64,000 nt of DNA from contig JAEZZQ010000016.1 in NCBI GenBank assembly GCA_023442465.1, positions 533,576 through 597,575 on the forward strand, in the 5' to 3' direction. This document shows, in pieces, positions 33,785 to 43,721 of this stretch; the first letter of the stretch is position 1; every line of letters starts with the position of its first letter. This stretch comes from Bacillota bacterium. Its GTDB lineage: Bacteria > Bacillota > Clostridia > Lachnospirales > Lachnospiraceae. Below the pieces are notes generated by a model, which saw only the letters and a program-made list of their open reading frames with translations, made no database searches and was not told the origin of the DNA. Both the position numbers and the translations under genes were made by a program.

Positions 33785-36178
33785 TTATTTATGCCTTATC
33801 ACTTCCGGTTCGTATATTACTTCTGGTTTTTCTGCCTGATATTTACCCTCCGTTTTAACAATTAATAGTTTTTGCTTTGCATCATTCCAATAGAAAGTAG
33901 TGGCTTTATAGATTTCTTTTTCATAGTTATAATTATCACCCTCATCCTGGTATAAAGTGAAGCTGCCGTCAGCTCCGCCATATACGCGAATGAAAATATT
34001 ACTGTCATAATTATCATCCGCATATTGCATATCATTTGAAAGAGGTAATACAGACCCGGCCTTTACAAAAACCGGTATTTTATCAATAGATGCATCTGCC
34101 TCTATTTCCTGGCCGCCTTTATAATATTCATTTGTCCAGAAATCATACCAGTCCGCTCCCGAAGGCAAGTAGCATTTCCATCTTTTAGGGGCTTCAATGC
34201 ATCTGTTCCCGGACAGATAATACATTGGTTTCGTAACCGGACAGACCAGAAGATTCGGCCCAAACATAAACTCATTTGATATCCCGTGCGCTTTTTTGTC
34301 ATACATAAAATCAAACAAAAGACTCCGCATGATAGTCGCATTATTTCTCCAGACAGCTCCTGCAAGCGAATAAATATAGGGCATGAGATGATATCTAAGC
34401 TTAATGAATTTCTCTATTGCATCATAAAAGGCTGTCCCTTTACCCCCGAAATTCCAAATTTCCCTTGGTGTATCCGTTCCATGAGAACGAAACATCGGAA
34501 GAAAGCATGCCATCTGCAGCCAGCGTGTATACAATTCGCAGTATCCCTTGTCATGAACTCCTTCATCATAATCGCCTTTCCAGAACCATTTTTCAGAGGG
34601 ATCCTGGTTGCATCCGCAGCCTCTGTTCTCCCACTTTTCCCTGACCGTAAAGAAGCCGCCTATATCAAGTGTCCAATAAGGATAACCGCTCAATCCCATA
34701 TTCAGCCCTTCTACAATTTGCTTCTCTAATTCATCCCATCTGGCACAAATATCTCCGGACCAGAGCACTGCACCATACTGGCTTCCGGACAAATAACCGG
34801 AGCGGGTAAGATTCAGCACCCGCTTATCCTGCGTATAATTACGTTGGTTTTCATAAATGCCTTTTGCATGAAGAATTGCATAAATATTTGCCTTATCGGC
34901 ATCTATATACTTTTTATGCTCCTCTCCTACCAGGTGATATCGTTCCCATGGCTCCCGCTGCATGCTTCCATTCCAGTCAACTCCCGAAAATGGTTCTGTA
35001 GAGTCACACCACCATGAATCGAAGCCTTGATCAAACAACCCTTCTTTCATCTGTTTCCAATATAAATCCCGCGCCTTTGGATCAAATGCATCATAGGTAG
35101 AATAATCCTTCAGCAGATATCCTCTTTCTGCAAATTGTGAATAATCCTTAGTATTGGAGTTCATATTAGGCCATACTGATACCATAGTATGAACATGCAT
35201 TTGCTTTAGCTTATCCGCACATTCCCGCATATTCCCATAGCGTTTGGTGTCAAGCGTTTTCTCTCCCCAGAAACCCGGTTTCCAAGTGTTCCAGTCCTGA
35301 ACTATACAGTCTAAAGGAACATTTATGTTCCTGTAATGTTCTGCAACATCAACCAGTTCATCCGCCGTAGTATATCTTTCCTTTGACTGAATATAGCCGA
35401 ATGACCAGCGCGGAAGCATTGCCGAACGTCCTGTCAGTGTTCTGATCGCTTCCACAATTTCATCATAACTTTCGCCCGGCATGAAATAATAATCCAGCTG
35501 ATCCACAGTGTCGAAGAACATGTAAGTCCCTCTTTCATCATCATTAAAGGTCATAAGAGAACTGCAGTCGAACATAATTCCATATCCCCTGCTTGAAAGA
35601 AATACAGGCATAGGAATTCTTTCATTATGCTGATACAAATACTGTGTATGTCCTCTGTAATTATAGATTCCTTCTTCTCCCTGTCCGAGTCCGAATATTC
35701 CTTCATCTTCTTCAAATGTAAAATTCAGGCGGCCTCTATAGGCCTCCCTAATCTTTTCCGGTTTTAAATTCCTGACAAAGTTTCTTTCACCATCAGCAGT
35801 CTGAACCCGTTCGATCACCGGCTCTTCAATTCCGGTCGTGAATCTTATAATATCTGCTTTCTGCAGTTCTTTCCCGCTCTCATAAAGATAAACATATTCT
35901 GTTCCGGGCTTTTTCCACAGTACGGTACCATCTGATTTCTTAACATCTAGGAGAACTTTATCTGTGAGTAATACAAGCCTTTCGTTATTTTCCAAAATCC
36001 TGAATTTTACGTTTAGAAAGTCATATTGCTGAAATAACAATGACGGTTTCTCAATATGAGCATTCTGTGTATATACACACCGGATTACTGCTTCTGTAAT
36101 CGGTTTAATATATAAATTGCCTTTATCAAAACATATTAACAGCTCTCTGTCATTAACCATATGCGATATGTATTTCAC
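33785..36178 (-). CDS. Glycoside hydrolase family 31 (alpha-xylosidase/alpha-glucosidase-like)
   Basis: A 797-residue enzyme with an N-terminal beta-sandwich, a GH31 (beta/alpha)8 barrel and a C-terminal DUF5110-like sheet. The nucleophile Asp is in DSWWCDSTEPF (about residue 392) and the acid/base Asp in VLWSGDICARWDEL. IFGLGQGEEGIYNYRG and PRWSFGYIQSKERY are also typical. The WW-D-x-x-EP pattern is that of alpha-xylosidase-type members. No signal peptide is present, so it acts on imported oligosaccharide in the cytoplasm. The GTG at 36176-36178 is chosen because AAAGGAG lies 11 nt upstream. A GTG four codons earlier touches the ribosome binding site. It is the last gene of the CUT1 operon. 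Confidence 0.9.
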   Translation of the reverse strand: MKYISHMVNDRELLICFDKGNLYIKPITEAVIRCVYTQNAHIEKPSLLFQQYDFLNVKFRILENNERLVLLTDKVLLDVKKSDGTVLWKKPGTEYVYLYESGKELQKADIIRFTTGIEEPVIERVQTADGERNFVRNLKPEKIREAYRGRLNFTFEEDEGIFGLGQGEEGIYNYRGHTQYLYQHNERIPMPVFLSSRGYGIMFDCSSLMTFNDDERGTYMFFDTVDQLDYYFMPGESYDEIVEAIRTLTGRSAMLPRWSFGYIQSKERYTTADELVDVAEHYRNINVPLDCIVQDWNTWKPGFWGEKTLDTKRYGNMRECADKLKQMHVHTMVSVWPNMNSNTKDYSQFAERGYLLKDYSTYDAFDPKARDLYWKQMKEGLFDQGFDSWWCDSTEPFSGVDWNGSMQREPWERYHLVGEEHKKYIDADKANIYAILHAKGIYENQRNYTQDKRVLNLTRSGYLSGSQYGAVLWSGDICARWDELEKQIVEGLNMGLSGYPYWTLDIGGFFTVREKWENRGCGCNQDPSEKWFWKGDYDEGVHDKGYCELYTRWLQMACFLPMFRSHGTDTPREIWNFGGKGTAFYDAIEKFIKLRYHLMPYIYSLAGAVWRNNATIMRSLLFDFMYDKKAHGISNEFMFGPNLLVCPVTKPMYYLSGNRCIEAPKRWKCYLPSGADWYDFWTNEYYKGGQEIEADASIDKIPVFVKAGSVLPLSNDMQYADDNYDSNIFIRVYGGADGSFTLYQDEGDNYNYEKEIYKATTFYWNDAKQKLLIVKTEGKYQAEKPEVIYEPEVIRHK

Positions 36179-36213
36179 GATAATGTCCACTCCTTTTTCT
36201 GTTGCTGCACTAA

Positions 36214-37041
36214 CTAACCCTTAACCGCGCCTGCCGTCATACCCGAAACAATATGCTTTTGCCCCAGCAGATATACAATAATAACCGGCAGACTCGTAAG
36301 CAGTATATCGGCACACACGAGATTCCAGTCCTTAAAATACATACCGAAGAAGTTATATACCGATAATGTCATTGGCCATTTTTCTGAACTTCCAAGGAAG
36401 TATAACGGTGAAACAAATTCGTTCCATGTATTAAGAAAGATTAGAATGGTGACAGTAGCGATGGCAGGTTTTAACAATGGCAATATGACATTGAAGTATA
36501 ACCTTACAGGGCCGCACCCATCTATCACTGCCGCTTCATCCAGTTCTTTGGGTACTCTCGCCACAAAACCGTGTATCAGAAATACCGCAAATGGTAACTG
36601 CATGGCTGTATATAAAAGGATAATACCAAGTCTCTTATTCTGGAGGTTTAATAACAGCATAACTTTTGTAAGCGCCACATAGTTGATCGGCATTGTAATT
36701 CCAAGAACTAAATACATATAAAGAAGTTTATTAAGCTTCGTTGCATTTCTTGACAGCACATATGCCGCAAGGCTTGCAAAGATAACGCACAAGAATACGC
36801 TTCCGGATGAATATACCACGCTATTGACAAACGACGCAGCCAACTTTCCTTTTTCGATTACAGTGAGGAAATTCTCCCATACGAACGGAAAGGAAGGTAA
36901 GGAAAGATCCATATCGGCGGCAGCATTTTTGTCCTTCAATGAGTTAAGCAGTATTAGCAGAAGCGGTATCAAACATATCGCCGAAAGCGCCCATGCTACA
37001 ATATTAGAAAATGCAGCGTAAATATATTTTTTTATTTTCAT
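36214..37041 (-). CDS. Carbohydrate ABC transporter permease (CUT1, MalG-like)
   Basis: A 275-residue permease with six membrane helices. The cytoplasmic EAA loop reads VPKELDEAAVIDGCGPVRLYF, the coupling site for the ATPase, and the C-terminus VSGMTAGAVKG is the typical MalG end. Its start overlaps the MalF-type stop by 1 nt. It pairs with the next permease to import the oligosaccharide that the GH31 enzyme would hydrolyse. No ATPase gene is in the operon. Confidence 0.93.
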   Translation of the reverse strand: MKIKKYIYAAFSNIVAWALSAICLIPLLLILLNSLKDKNAAADMDLSLPSFPFVWENFLTVIEKGKLAASFVNSVVYSSGSVFLCVIFASLAAYVLSRNATKLNKLLYMYLVLGITMPINYVALTKVMLLLNLQNKRLGIILLYTAMQLPFAVFLIHGFVARVPKELDEAAVIDGCGPVRLYFNVILPLLKPAIATVTILIFLNTWNEFVSPLYFLGSSEKWPMTLSVYNFFGMYFKDWNLVCADILLTSLPVIIVYLLGQKHIVSGMTAGAVKG

Positions 37042-37919
37042 TATTCCTGCACCTCATTTCTTGTCATAATCCGGATCATATAAATTCCAATCACTACCAT
37101 AAATACAAACATAACCGATGAAAGCGCGGTACCGATAGCGTACTGGCCGGTTCCGAATTTCTTAAACACTTCCGTATAAAGAACTTCCGTAGTTGCCTTT
37201 CCCGGTCCTCCGTTTGTCATCGCATAAATCATGTCGAATACCTTTAAGCCATAAATAACATTAAGTACTGTAGTTGTCGCAAGAGTCGGCATAAGCAAGG
37301 GCAGTGTTATATATCTGAATTTCTGCCAGCCGGATGCACCGTCTATACTTGCGGCTTCATAATACTCCGTTGATATAGAGAGTATTCCTGCTATCAGAAT
37401 CGTCATAATATAACCGGTACCTCTCCATATATCGACTGCCATGACTGTACCAAATGCATATTTGGGACTTGTAAGCCATTGCAAAGCCAGAAAATCTAAT
37501 CCCATCGATCTGAAAAAGGTATTTAACAATCCGTCGGCCGGATTTAAGATAGATGAAAAAATCATGCCAAGAATCAGAGTAGATAAAACGGAGGGCATAA
37601 ACATAACTCCTCTATGAAAATTTAATAACTTTATAGTTCTGGTCATAAGAATAGCCAATGCAAGGCCGAATACATTTTTTAAAACCGTTGTTATAAGGGT
37701 AAAAAGCAACGTATTTGAAATAATTTTCATATATACTTCATCGGCGGAATAAATAACCTTAAAGTTGGACAATCCCACAAAATTCAATTCATCGGAATAA
37801 GCAGACCAATCCGTAAAGGAATATCCGATACCAATTATCCCCGGGACTACAAATAGCACAGAATAAATAATCAGCGCGCCCGCTGCGAACCACAGCGGAT
37901 ATAATTTACTCTTATTCAT
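37041..37919 (-). CDS. Carbohydrate ABC transporter permease (CUT1, MalF-like)
   Basis: A 292-residue polytopic membrane protein of the MalF/UgpA type. It has the GYSFTDWSAYSDELNFVGLSNF periplasmic segment, the EAA loop YYEAASIDGASGWQKFRYIT and a C-terminal MTNGGPGKATTEVLYTEVF region. It lies about 100 bp after the binding-protein gene, from which it is separated by a hairpin at 37976-38002, and is coupled to the MalG-like gene. Confidence 0.93.
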   Translation of the reverse strand: MNKSKLYPLWFAAGALIIYSVLFVVPGIIGIGYSFTDWSAYSDELNFVGLSNFKVIYSADEVYMKIISNTLLFTLITTVLKNVFGLALAILMTRTIKLLNFHRGVMFMPSVLSTLILGMIFSSILNPADGLLNTFFRSMGLDFLALQWLTSPKYAFGTVMAVDIWRGTGYIMTILIAGILSISTEYYEAASIDGASGWQKFRYITLPLLMPTLATTTVLNVIYGLKVFDMIYAMTNGGPGKATTEVLYTEVFKKFGTGQYAIGTALSSVMFVFMVVIGIYMIRIMTRNEVQE

Positions 37920-37975
37920 ATTTTACCTCTTCTCACAGGTCGTTCGACTCTGTTTCTTTTCTATCGCTATATGGA

Positions 37976-38002
37976 AATGGCCGACTATTTACGTCGGCCA
38001 TT
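37976..38002 (-). terminator. Intercistronic hairpin after the GH31-module binding protein
   Basis: AATGGCCGAC (37976-37985) and GTCGGCCATT (37993-38002) form a perfect 10-bp GC-rich stem with a 7-nt loop, 17 bp past the binding-protein stop. The T-run is poor, so it more likely stabilises the upstream mRNA or partially attenuates. Confidence 0.65.
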
Positions 38003-38019
38003 CATTCCAAGCATTAAGC

Positions 38020-39372
38020 TTAGTTCCATGCTGGATCAGACGCGGCAGCAGCCTGCTCTACACGTAATTTATCAATTTTCTCCAGTACTTCTGCAGAACT
38101 CATATCTCCTACAAACATAGCAGATAGGCTTGCACCAATATCACCCCACTGAGGATTTACATATTTGACAGAGGTCTGTAGTACTGTCCCCTGTAAATCA
38201 TATCTGTCATAGAATGTCTGTATTGTGTCATTATACATGGTAGGAGCATTGGTAAACGCCAGTTTATTGAACTTAGCCACATTTTCTGTTAAATATGTAA
38301 GGCTTTCTTCTCTCGCAAGGTACTCAAAGTATTGTTTTGCTTCTTCAACATGTTTCGAAGTCGAAGAGATGAATCTTGCAGGACCGGCCGGGTTAACATT
38401 TAACACCTGATTGTCATTTAACGGTATTACGAAATATCCGATATCTTCAACTGCAATATCCGGATTTACCGCATTTACTTCATCACCGAATCCCTGGTTG
38501 GCAATTGTCATCGAATACTCACCGGATGCAATATTTGCAGCAGCATTCGCATATTCATTTGACATGTAGTTGTCACCCCAGTATCCTTTTTCAATCATTT
38601 CGTTCATCTGGTCAAGAATAGTTGTTAAACCTTTATTTCCTGCAAATACCTGCTCGTTGCTGTTAAGAGCATCTACTGTTCCCGGATTGGCTGCTTCTAC
38701 AGAAACACCACTTTCCAGGAACCATAATACATGATGCCATCCGTCTGATACCGCTTCGTAAACCGGAATAACGCCCGAACCTTTTATATCCTCACATACT
38801 TCCATAAAGCTGTTGTAGTCTGTAGGAACAGAAAGTCCTAATTCTTCAAACAAAGGAATATTGTACGCAACTGCCCATACCGCGGATACGTCCTGAATAG
38901 GCTGTCCGTAAAGCTTTCCGTTTGCCGATAATTCAACTGCCGCTAATTCATCAACCTTTCCCGCCCAGGAAGCGCCAGTTAAATCAACTGCATTTTTCTC
39001 CACGTTAAACTGAGAAACAATATCAAACTTACCGCTCTGTGCTGCAAAAATATCTGTACATTCACCTGTATTCAGCTTCGTGGAAAGCAGGTTAGCATAC
39101 TGATCAGCCGGTACGATCTGGTAATCGACCTTAATTCCTGTTTCTTCTGTAAATTTCTCAGCGAGTTCGATTTCTGCATCCTGAATCCAATCCTGACTCG
39201 CCATAAATGTAAGGGTTACGTCTGCTTTTGTTTTTGTTTCTGTTTCTGTTTCTGCTACTGCCTCTGCTTCCGGCGCTTCACTCTTCTCAGGGGCACTTTT
39301 TGCTGTACCACAGCCCACTAATGAGCACACAGTTGCAACAGACAACAGTATTGCCAACAGTTTCTTTTTCAT
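38020..39372 (-). CDS. Extracellular sugar-binding lipoprotein (CUT1), GH31 module
   Basis: A 450-residue type 1 solute-binding lipoprotein. The signal peptide ends in the lipobox SLVGCG with Cys 21. A Glu/Thr/Ala-rich linker (including alternating Glu-Thr) precedes the binding domain that starts VTLTFMASQDWIQDAEIEL. The segments DIFAAQSGKFDIVSQF and GEYSMTIANQGFGDEVNA are family-like. It is the first gene of the operon with the two permeases and GH31, and is divergent from the YesM-type kinase at 39511. A TATAAT at 39417-39422 without a good -35 is the likely activator-dependent promoter. Confidence 0.92.
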   Translation of the reverse strand: MKKKLLAILLSVATVCSLVGCGTAKSAPEKSEAPEAEAVAETETETKTKADVTLTFMASQDWIQDAEIELAEKFTEETGIKVDYQIVPADQYANLLSTKLNTGECTDIFAAQSGKFDIVSQFNVEKNAVDLTGASWAGKVDELAAVELSANGKLYGQPIQDVSAVWAVAYNIPLFEELGLSVPTDYNSFMEVCEDIKGSGVIPVYEAVSDGWHHVLWFLESGVSVEAANPGTVDALNSNEQVFAGNKGLTTILDQMNEMIEKGYWGDNYMSNEYANAAANIASGEYSMTIANQGFGDEVNAVNPDIAVEDIGYFVIPLNDNQVLNVNPAGPARFISSTSKHVEEAKQYFEYLAREESLTYLTENVAKFNKLAFTNAPTMYNDTIQTFYDRYDLQGTVLQTSVKYVNPQWGDIGASLSAMFVGDMSSAEVLEKIDKLRVEQAAAASDPAWN

Positions 39373-39510
39373 TTCATCGTCCTCCTTATATATTGACTTT
39401 ATTTATTTGTAATTGTATTATAAACAAAAAGATATACAAAACATATGGATATTTTATGTTATCATATGTATATTTTTACGTTTGCACAGAAGAAAATATA
39501 GGGGGATTAT

Positions 39511-41355
39511 ATGAAACTATCACAACCACATAGTATTTTATCAATGCTTTTTTTTCCATATGCACTATTATTCACATTTTTCCTCTTACTGACAAACGCT
39601 TTTTATATTACGATGGAAACACAACAAATCAAACAAAATGCAATATCATCTGTAGAAAACAATATAATCAGTATCTCCGAGAACCTGGAGATGACCGTTC
39701 AAAGCCTTGATACTATTTCCCAAAATATTATTTACTCTAATTTGGTCAAAGAACAGTTCATGTCATATTTAAATTACTCTACTACCAATGCCTCTGATAA
39801 CTATGAAGAATATTTAAATCTGAAGAATACAAAAATATTAACTAATCTTTTAGTAACTATGATTGGTCCAAACTTTCCTGTTGATCAGGTATATCTGTAT
39901 GGGCTGGACTATGGCTGTTTTGGTATCGGCCTTGATAATTCATCCCATTCCCAAAGTGTTCAAGGTGAAACTTGGTACGAGGATGTAAGCCGGACTCATG
40001 GCGAAAAGTATCTTTTCCTGGAAATTGATGAAAATTTAAAGAAATATTTTTCATATGATGACGGAAAATATTTCATTACCTTATGCCGTATGTTTTATAA
40101 TTCATTAAATTTGCCACAAGGTATTATAGAAGTCAAAAAGTCATTTACTGACACTATTGATTCTATAAAGTCCTTAAACCGTTCCTATGAGGAATCTTAC
40201 CTGATTTATAATGATGAGGGCACATGCATGTATAGTACCTCCGACACGGCATCCATTAATTATTATTCTATCATTACAAATGATACAATACCTTATGAGA
40301 GCCTGACTCAGACAATGTTGAAATATCACAATGGCCAGCATATTATATCTTACAAATCACCATATACAGGGTTTACAATAGTTGCAATAATAAAGAACGG
40401 TCAACTTATGAGGCCAATAAAATCCTATCTGTTAAGTCATCTTTCTTTCAACCTCTTAAGCTGCCTGCTCATTGTTATCCTTTCCTATATTATCGCCAGA
40501 AAAATCAGCAATCCTATTGTCGAAATATACACACAGCTTCTTAAGTATAAACTTACGGACACTTATCCAACGCAATCAACTTTACATTCTGTCAATACCA
40601 GCATTAAAGAATTACAATATTTGAACCAGGCTTTAATAAATATGGAGCATTCTATCAATATATCTTTACAAAAGCAATTGCAATTAAAAAACCGGGAAAT
40701 ACAGTCACAAATGCTAGCCTTACAGTCACAAATGAATCCGCACTTTTTACATAATTCTCTGGCTACTATCCAGGCTTTGGCCGAAGAAAATCTGAATGAC
40801 CACATTATTATGATGTGTCAGAATATTTCCCGTATTTTACGATATATATCAACGGACAAGGAACCGCTTGTCGATTTAAATAGTGAAATTTTTCATACCG
40901 AAGCTTACTTGCAGTGTATGAAAATCCGCCATGGAAACAATCTCATTTACCAAAATCGTTTAGATAAAGAATTGTATAACTGCAAGGTTCCCAAATTATG
41001 TCTGCAAATGATTGTGGAAAATGCCGTTAAATATGTAACCGCCCAAACAGCTCCTTGGCATATAGAAATCTACGGTTCTCTTCACGAAACGCACTGGGAA
41101 ATAACAGTCAAAGATAATGGTCCCGGATTTTCGGAGGAGAAATTGAAGGAACTGAACCATTTGATAGATGAAATAGATAATTCCGGCCTTCTGCCCAATC
41201 TGAAGATAAACGGAATGGGACTTATGAATATTTATATTCGCTTTAAACTTCTGTATAACGGTAAACATATATTCAAACTGCAAAATAATTATCCCAGCGG
41301 TGCAATTGTTACGATAGGAGGTTTTTTTGATGAAACAAACAGTATTAGTTGTTGA
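39511..41355 (+). CDS. Sensor histidine kinase, YesM-like (GH31 module)
   Basis: A 614-residue membrane kinase. Two membrane helices (about residues 12-33 and 305-328) flank an extracellular sensor of about 270 residues. A HAMP-like stretch (ARKISNPIVEIYTQLLKY) leads to the LytS/YesM-type His_kinase domain with the phospho-acceptor in SQMNPHFLHNSLATIQAL. The ATPase has MIVENAVKYV and VKDNGPGFSEE. It is divergent from the CUT1/GH31 operon and overlaps its response regulator by 26 nt. Its natural job is to sense the glycan imported by that transporter. The ATG follows AGGGGGATTAT. Confidence 0.92.
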   Translation: MKLSQPHSILSMLFFPYALLFTFFLLLTNAFYITMETQQIKQNAISSVENNIISISENLEMTVQSLDTISQNIIYSNLVKEQFMSYLNYSTTNASDNYEEYLNLKNTKILTNLLVTMIGPNFPVDQVYLYGLDYGCFGIGLDNSSHSQSVQGETWYEDVSRTHGEKYLFLEIDENLKKYFSYDDGKYFITLCRMFYNSLNLPQGIIEVKKSFTDTIDSIKSLNRSYEESYLIYNDEGTCMYSTSDTASINYYSIITNDTIPYESLTQTMLKYHNGQHIISYKSPYTGFTIVAIIKNGQLMRPIKSYLLSHLSFNLLSCLLIVILSYIIARKISNPIVEIYTQLLKYKLTDTYPTQSTLHSVNTSIKELQYLNQALINMEHSINISLQKQLQLKNREIQSQMLALQSQMNPHFLHNSLATIQALAEENLNDHIIMMCQNISRILRYISTDKEPLVDLNSEIFHTEAYLQCMKIRHGNNLIYQNRLDKELYNCKVPKLCLQMIVENAVKYVTAQTAPWHIEIYGSLHETHWEITVKDNGPGFSEEKLKELNHLIDEIDNSGLLPNLKINGMGLMNIYIRFKLLYNGKHIFKLQNNYPSGAIVTIGGFFDETNSISC

Positions 41356-42076
41356 CGATGAATATCTCATAGCTCAAAGTATTGCAAGGAATATTACATC
41401 CACTAACGATGATTTTGAGGTTATTGCCATAGAAAATAGCGCGGGCAATGCCTGGAAGCGTATCGAGGAGCTTACACCGGATATCGTATTTACCGATATC
41501 TGTATGCCCGAAATGGATGGGCTTAAGTTAGCCCGGAAGATATCGGAGAACTCCCCTTATATTACTTGTGTAATCGTCAGCGGCTACAATGACTTTGAAT
41601 ACGCTCAATCCGCTATCCGTTATAATGTCCATGATTATCTGCTGAAACCTATAGATAAAGCGGAATTATCAGCGGTACTTGCTAAAATTTCAAAAAAAGT
41701 ATTGACTTCACAGGCTAAGTTAGAGGATACCAACATCTTCTCAAGAGAAAAACAAGATGAGATCGTAGATTTTATCAAGAAATATATTCAGAACAATTAC
41801 GGTTCGCAAATAGATTTTGAATCCCTTGCGAATTCTTTTGGTCTGTCTTTATCATACTTAACAAAGATTTTTGTTAAATGTGAAAACGTGACTCCGTCCC
41901 GCTACCTTAGAGAATACAAGATTAATATCGCGAAACATCTTTTACGAAATAAAAATATATCTATTTCTACAATAAGTGAAGAATTAGGATATCTGGACCA
42001 ATTTCATTTCAGCAAATCGTTTAAATCAATTACCGGCATGAGTCCAAGCGAATACCGTGACAACAGGTTTTTATAA
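41330..42076 (+). CDS. Response regulator with AraC-type output, YesN-like (GH31 module)
   Basis: A 248-residue regulator. The receiver has the acidic pocket VLVVDDEYLIA, the phospho-acceptor Asp in DIVFTDICMPEMDG and the Lys in YLLKPIDKAEL. The AraC-type DNA-binding end reads IDFESLANSFGLSLSYLTKIF and ISISTISEELGYLDQFHFSKSF. The ATG at 41330 is preceded by AGGAGG 8 nt upstream, inside the kinase gene, so the two are translationally coupled. It is unusually short because it lacks the long linker found in the second YesN-like regulator. It probably activates the divergent binding-protein operon. Confidence 0.92.
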   Translation: MKQTVLVVDDEYLIAQSIARNITSTNDDFEVIAIENSAGNAWKRIEELTPDIVFTDICMPEMDGLKLARKISENSPYITCVIVSGYNDFEYAQSAIRYNVHDYLLKPIDKAELSAVLAKISKKVLTSQAKLEDTNIFSREKQDEIVDFIKKYIQNNYGSQIDFESLANSFGLSLSYLTKIFVKCENVTPSRYLREYKINIAKHLLRNKNISISTISEELGYLDQFHFSKSFKSITGMSPSEYRDNRFL

Positions 42077-42137
42077 TGCCTCCCCGAGCGCCGGACCTGC
42101 ATTATAATAATTAGTGCGGACAATATTATATGTTTCG

Positions 42138-43721
42138 TTACTGATTTCTATATTCAATAGGATTCATGCCTGTAAATTTTTTAAAAACCATATAGAAATA
42201 ATTGTAGCTGGAAAATCCCAGTTCTTTACACAACTCATTTCCTTTATAATTAGTGGAAACCAACAGTTCTTTTGCCTTTTCAACTCTTACATTGTTCAGA
42301 TATTCGTTAAAAAAAACACTGGTTTCTTTTCTGAATATCCGTCCCAGATATGCTGGGTTTACATGGAATTCTTCCGCAAGAAGAGCCAAAGAAAGATCCA
42401 TATTTCCATATTCTTTTCTTACATACTGTATACAATCCGCAACTATTTTACTGTAAGAATCTCTGCGTTTTTTCCGGATCTCCTCCAATATATGAAGTAC
42501 ATTGTTTTTAAGCATCCTCTGAAGGTCGTCCAATGTTTGTACACTATGTATATTATCCATCATTTCCGCTTTCATCTTAAGCAAACTGCTCTTTTCAATA
42601 TATGACATAGTATCAAAGCACTCATACGCAAAAACAATTAATTCAAATGCATAATTACGCAATATATAAGGAGCGACCAACATCTTTTTTTCATTATATA
42701 TATTGAATATCTCATTTATGTATTCCTCAATTTTTTCATAATTCTCTTGTTTTATCAGATTTTTGAAAATATTGCCGTCTACCAGAGATAATTTATCCCG
42801 ACTCAGAAACTTGTTTATCTCAGTGTGGCACAACACGCAATCATATCCGAATACAAAACGATATTCCAGTATTGTCAGTGCTTCATTATATGATTTACAG
42901 ACACTCCTATATGTATATGAATTGCCGCCCATCGCAATACTTACCGAACTCTTTTCCTCTTCAGCAACATATTCAATTACTCTCTTAAGATTCTTTTTCC
43001 AATACTCTCTTGCATCATTTCCGTTAAATTGTTCAAATAAAATACAGATTCTCCCTCCTTCATCCGTAAATACATATCCCGCATCGCCCACTAGCTTTTC
43101 GCAGAAATTTGTAATGCGCTGTTTTATTTGTATAAGATTTTCATCGTTTTCTGCTTCATCCGCTTTAAATGTCTTTTTGAGTTGTATTACCGCTATACAG
43201 CATTCACCTTTTGGTATCCTGTAATCTAACAATTCAAGCTTCATGCGCAATTCACTAAAAGAAATTTCATTATGAACCAGTCTGTTCAACATGCTGTCTT
43301 TCATCAATTTCGTATTTTCCTGCAATTCCAGCAGGGTTTTCTCTTCTTTATCAAGAATGGTAATGACCTCCTCAAGAACACGTACAAATTCCTCCATACC
43401 GGATGATTTCAAGAGATAATCAACCGCGCCGAACCGCATAGCCTTACGGACTAGACCGAAGTCATCGTATCCGCTTAAGACAACAACTATCGGTCTCTTT
43501 TCAAACGATTTCAGGCTCTCCATGAGTGCAAGTCCGTCCATATATGGCATTTCAATATCAGTAATAACCAATTCCGGATTATGCAGCTTAACCATTTCGA
43601 GTCCTTCTCTCCCGTTCGCCGCTTCACCGCATATTTCAAACCCGTAATTTTCCCATTGAAGCATATTTTTTAATCCGTCCCGGATCTGCTTCTCATCATC
43701 AATTATTAACAACTTGTACAT
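42138..43721 (-). CDS. Response regulator with AraC-type output, YesN-like (GH36 module)
   Basis: A 527-residue YesN-type regulator. The receiver has LLIIDDEKQIRDG, the phospho-acceptor in LVITDIEMPYMDG and a Lys in YLLKSSGMEEF. A long central region (about residues 130-410) precedes the AraC domain with LSLALLAEEFHVNPAYLGRIF and GNELCKELGFSSYNYFYMVF. The start overlaps the kinase stop by 23 nt. It is convergent with the GH31-module regulator, 61 bp away. It most likely activates the CUT1/GH36 operon to its right, of which it may be the last gene. Confidence 0.93.
   Translation of the reverse strand: MYKLLIIDDEKQIRDGLKNMLQWENYGFEICGEAANGREGLEMVKLHNPELVITDIEMPYMDGLALMESLKSFEKRPIVVVLSGYDDFGLVRKAMRFGAVDYLLKSSGMEEFVRVLEEVITILDKEEKTLLELQENTKLMKDSMLNRLVHNEISFSELRMKLELLDYRIPKGECCIAVIQLKKTFKADEAENDENLIQIKQRITNFCEKLVGDAGYVFTDEGGRICILFEQFNGNDAREYWKKNLKRVIEYVAEEEKSSVSIAMGGNSYTYRSVCKSYNEALTILEYRFVFGYDCVLCHTEINKFLSRDKLSLVDGNIFKNLIKQENYEKIEEYINEIFNIYNEKKMLVAPYILRNYAFELIVFAYECFDTMSYIEKSSLLKMKAEMMDNIHSVQTLDDLQRMLKNNVLHILEEIRKKRRDSYSKIVADCIQYVRKEYGNMDLSLALLAEEFHVNPAYLGRIFRKETSVFFNEYLNNVRVEKAKELLVSTNYKGNELCKELGFSSYNYFYMVFKKFTGMNPIEYRNQ

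Noticed and set aside
42114..42605. Plus-strand 163-codon frame
   Set aside because: It lies entirely opposite the AraC domain of the second YesN-like regulator and has the typical Phe/Ile-rich composition of a shadow frame.
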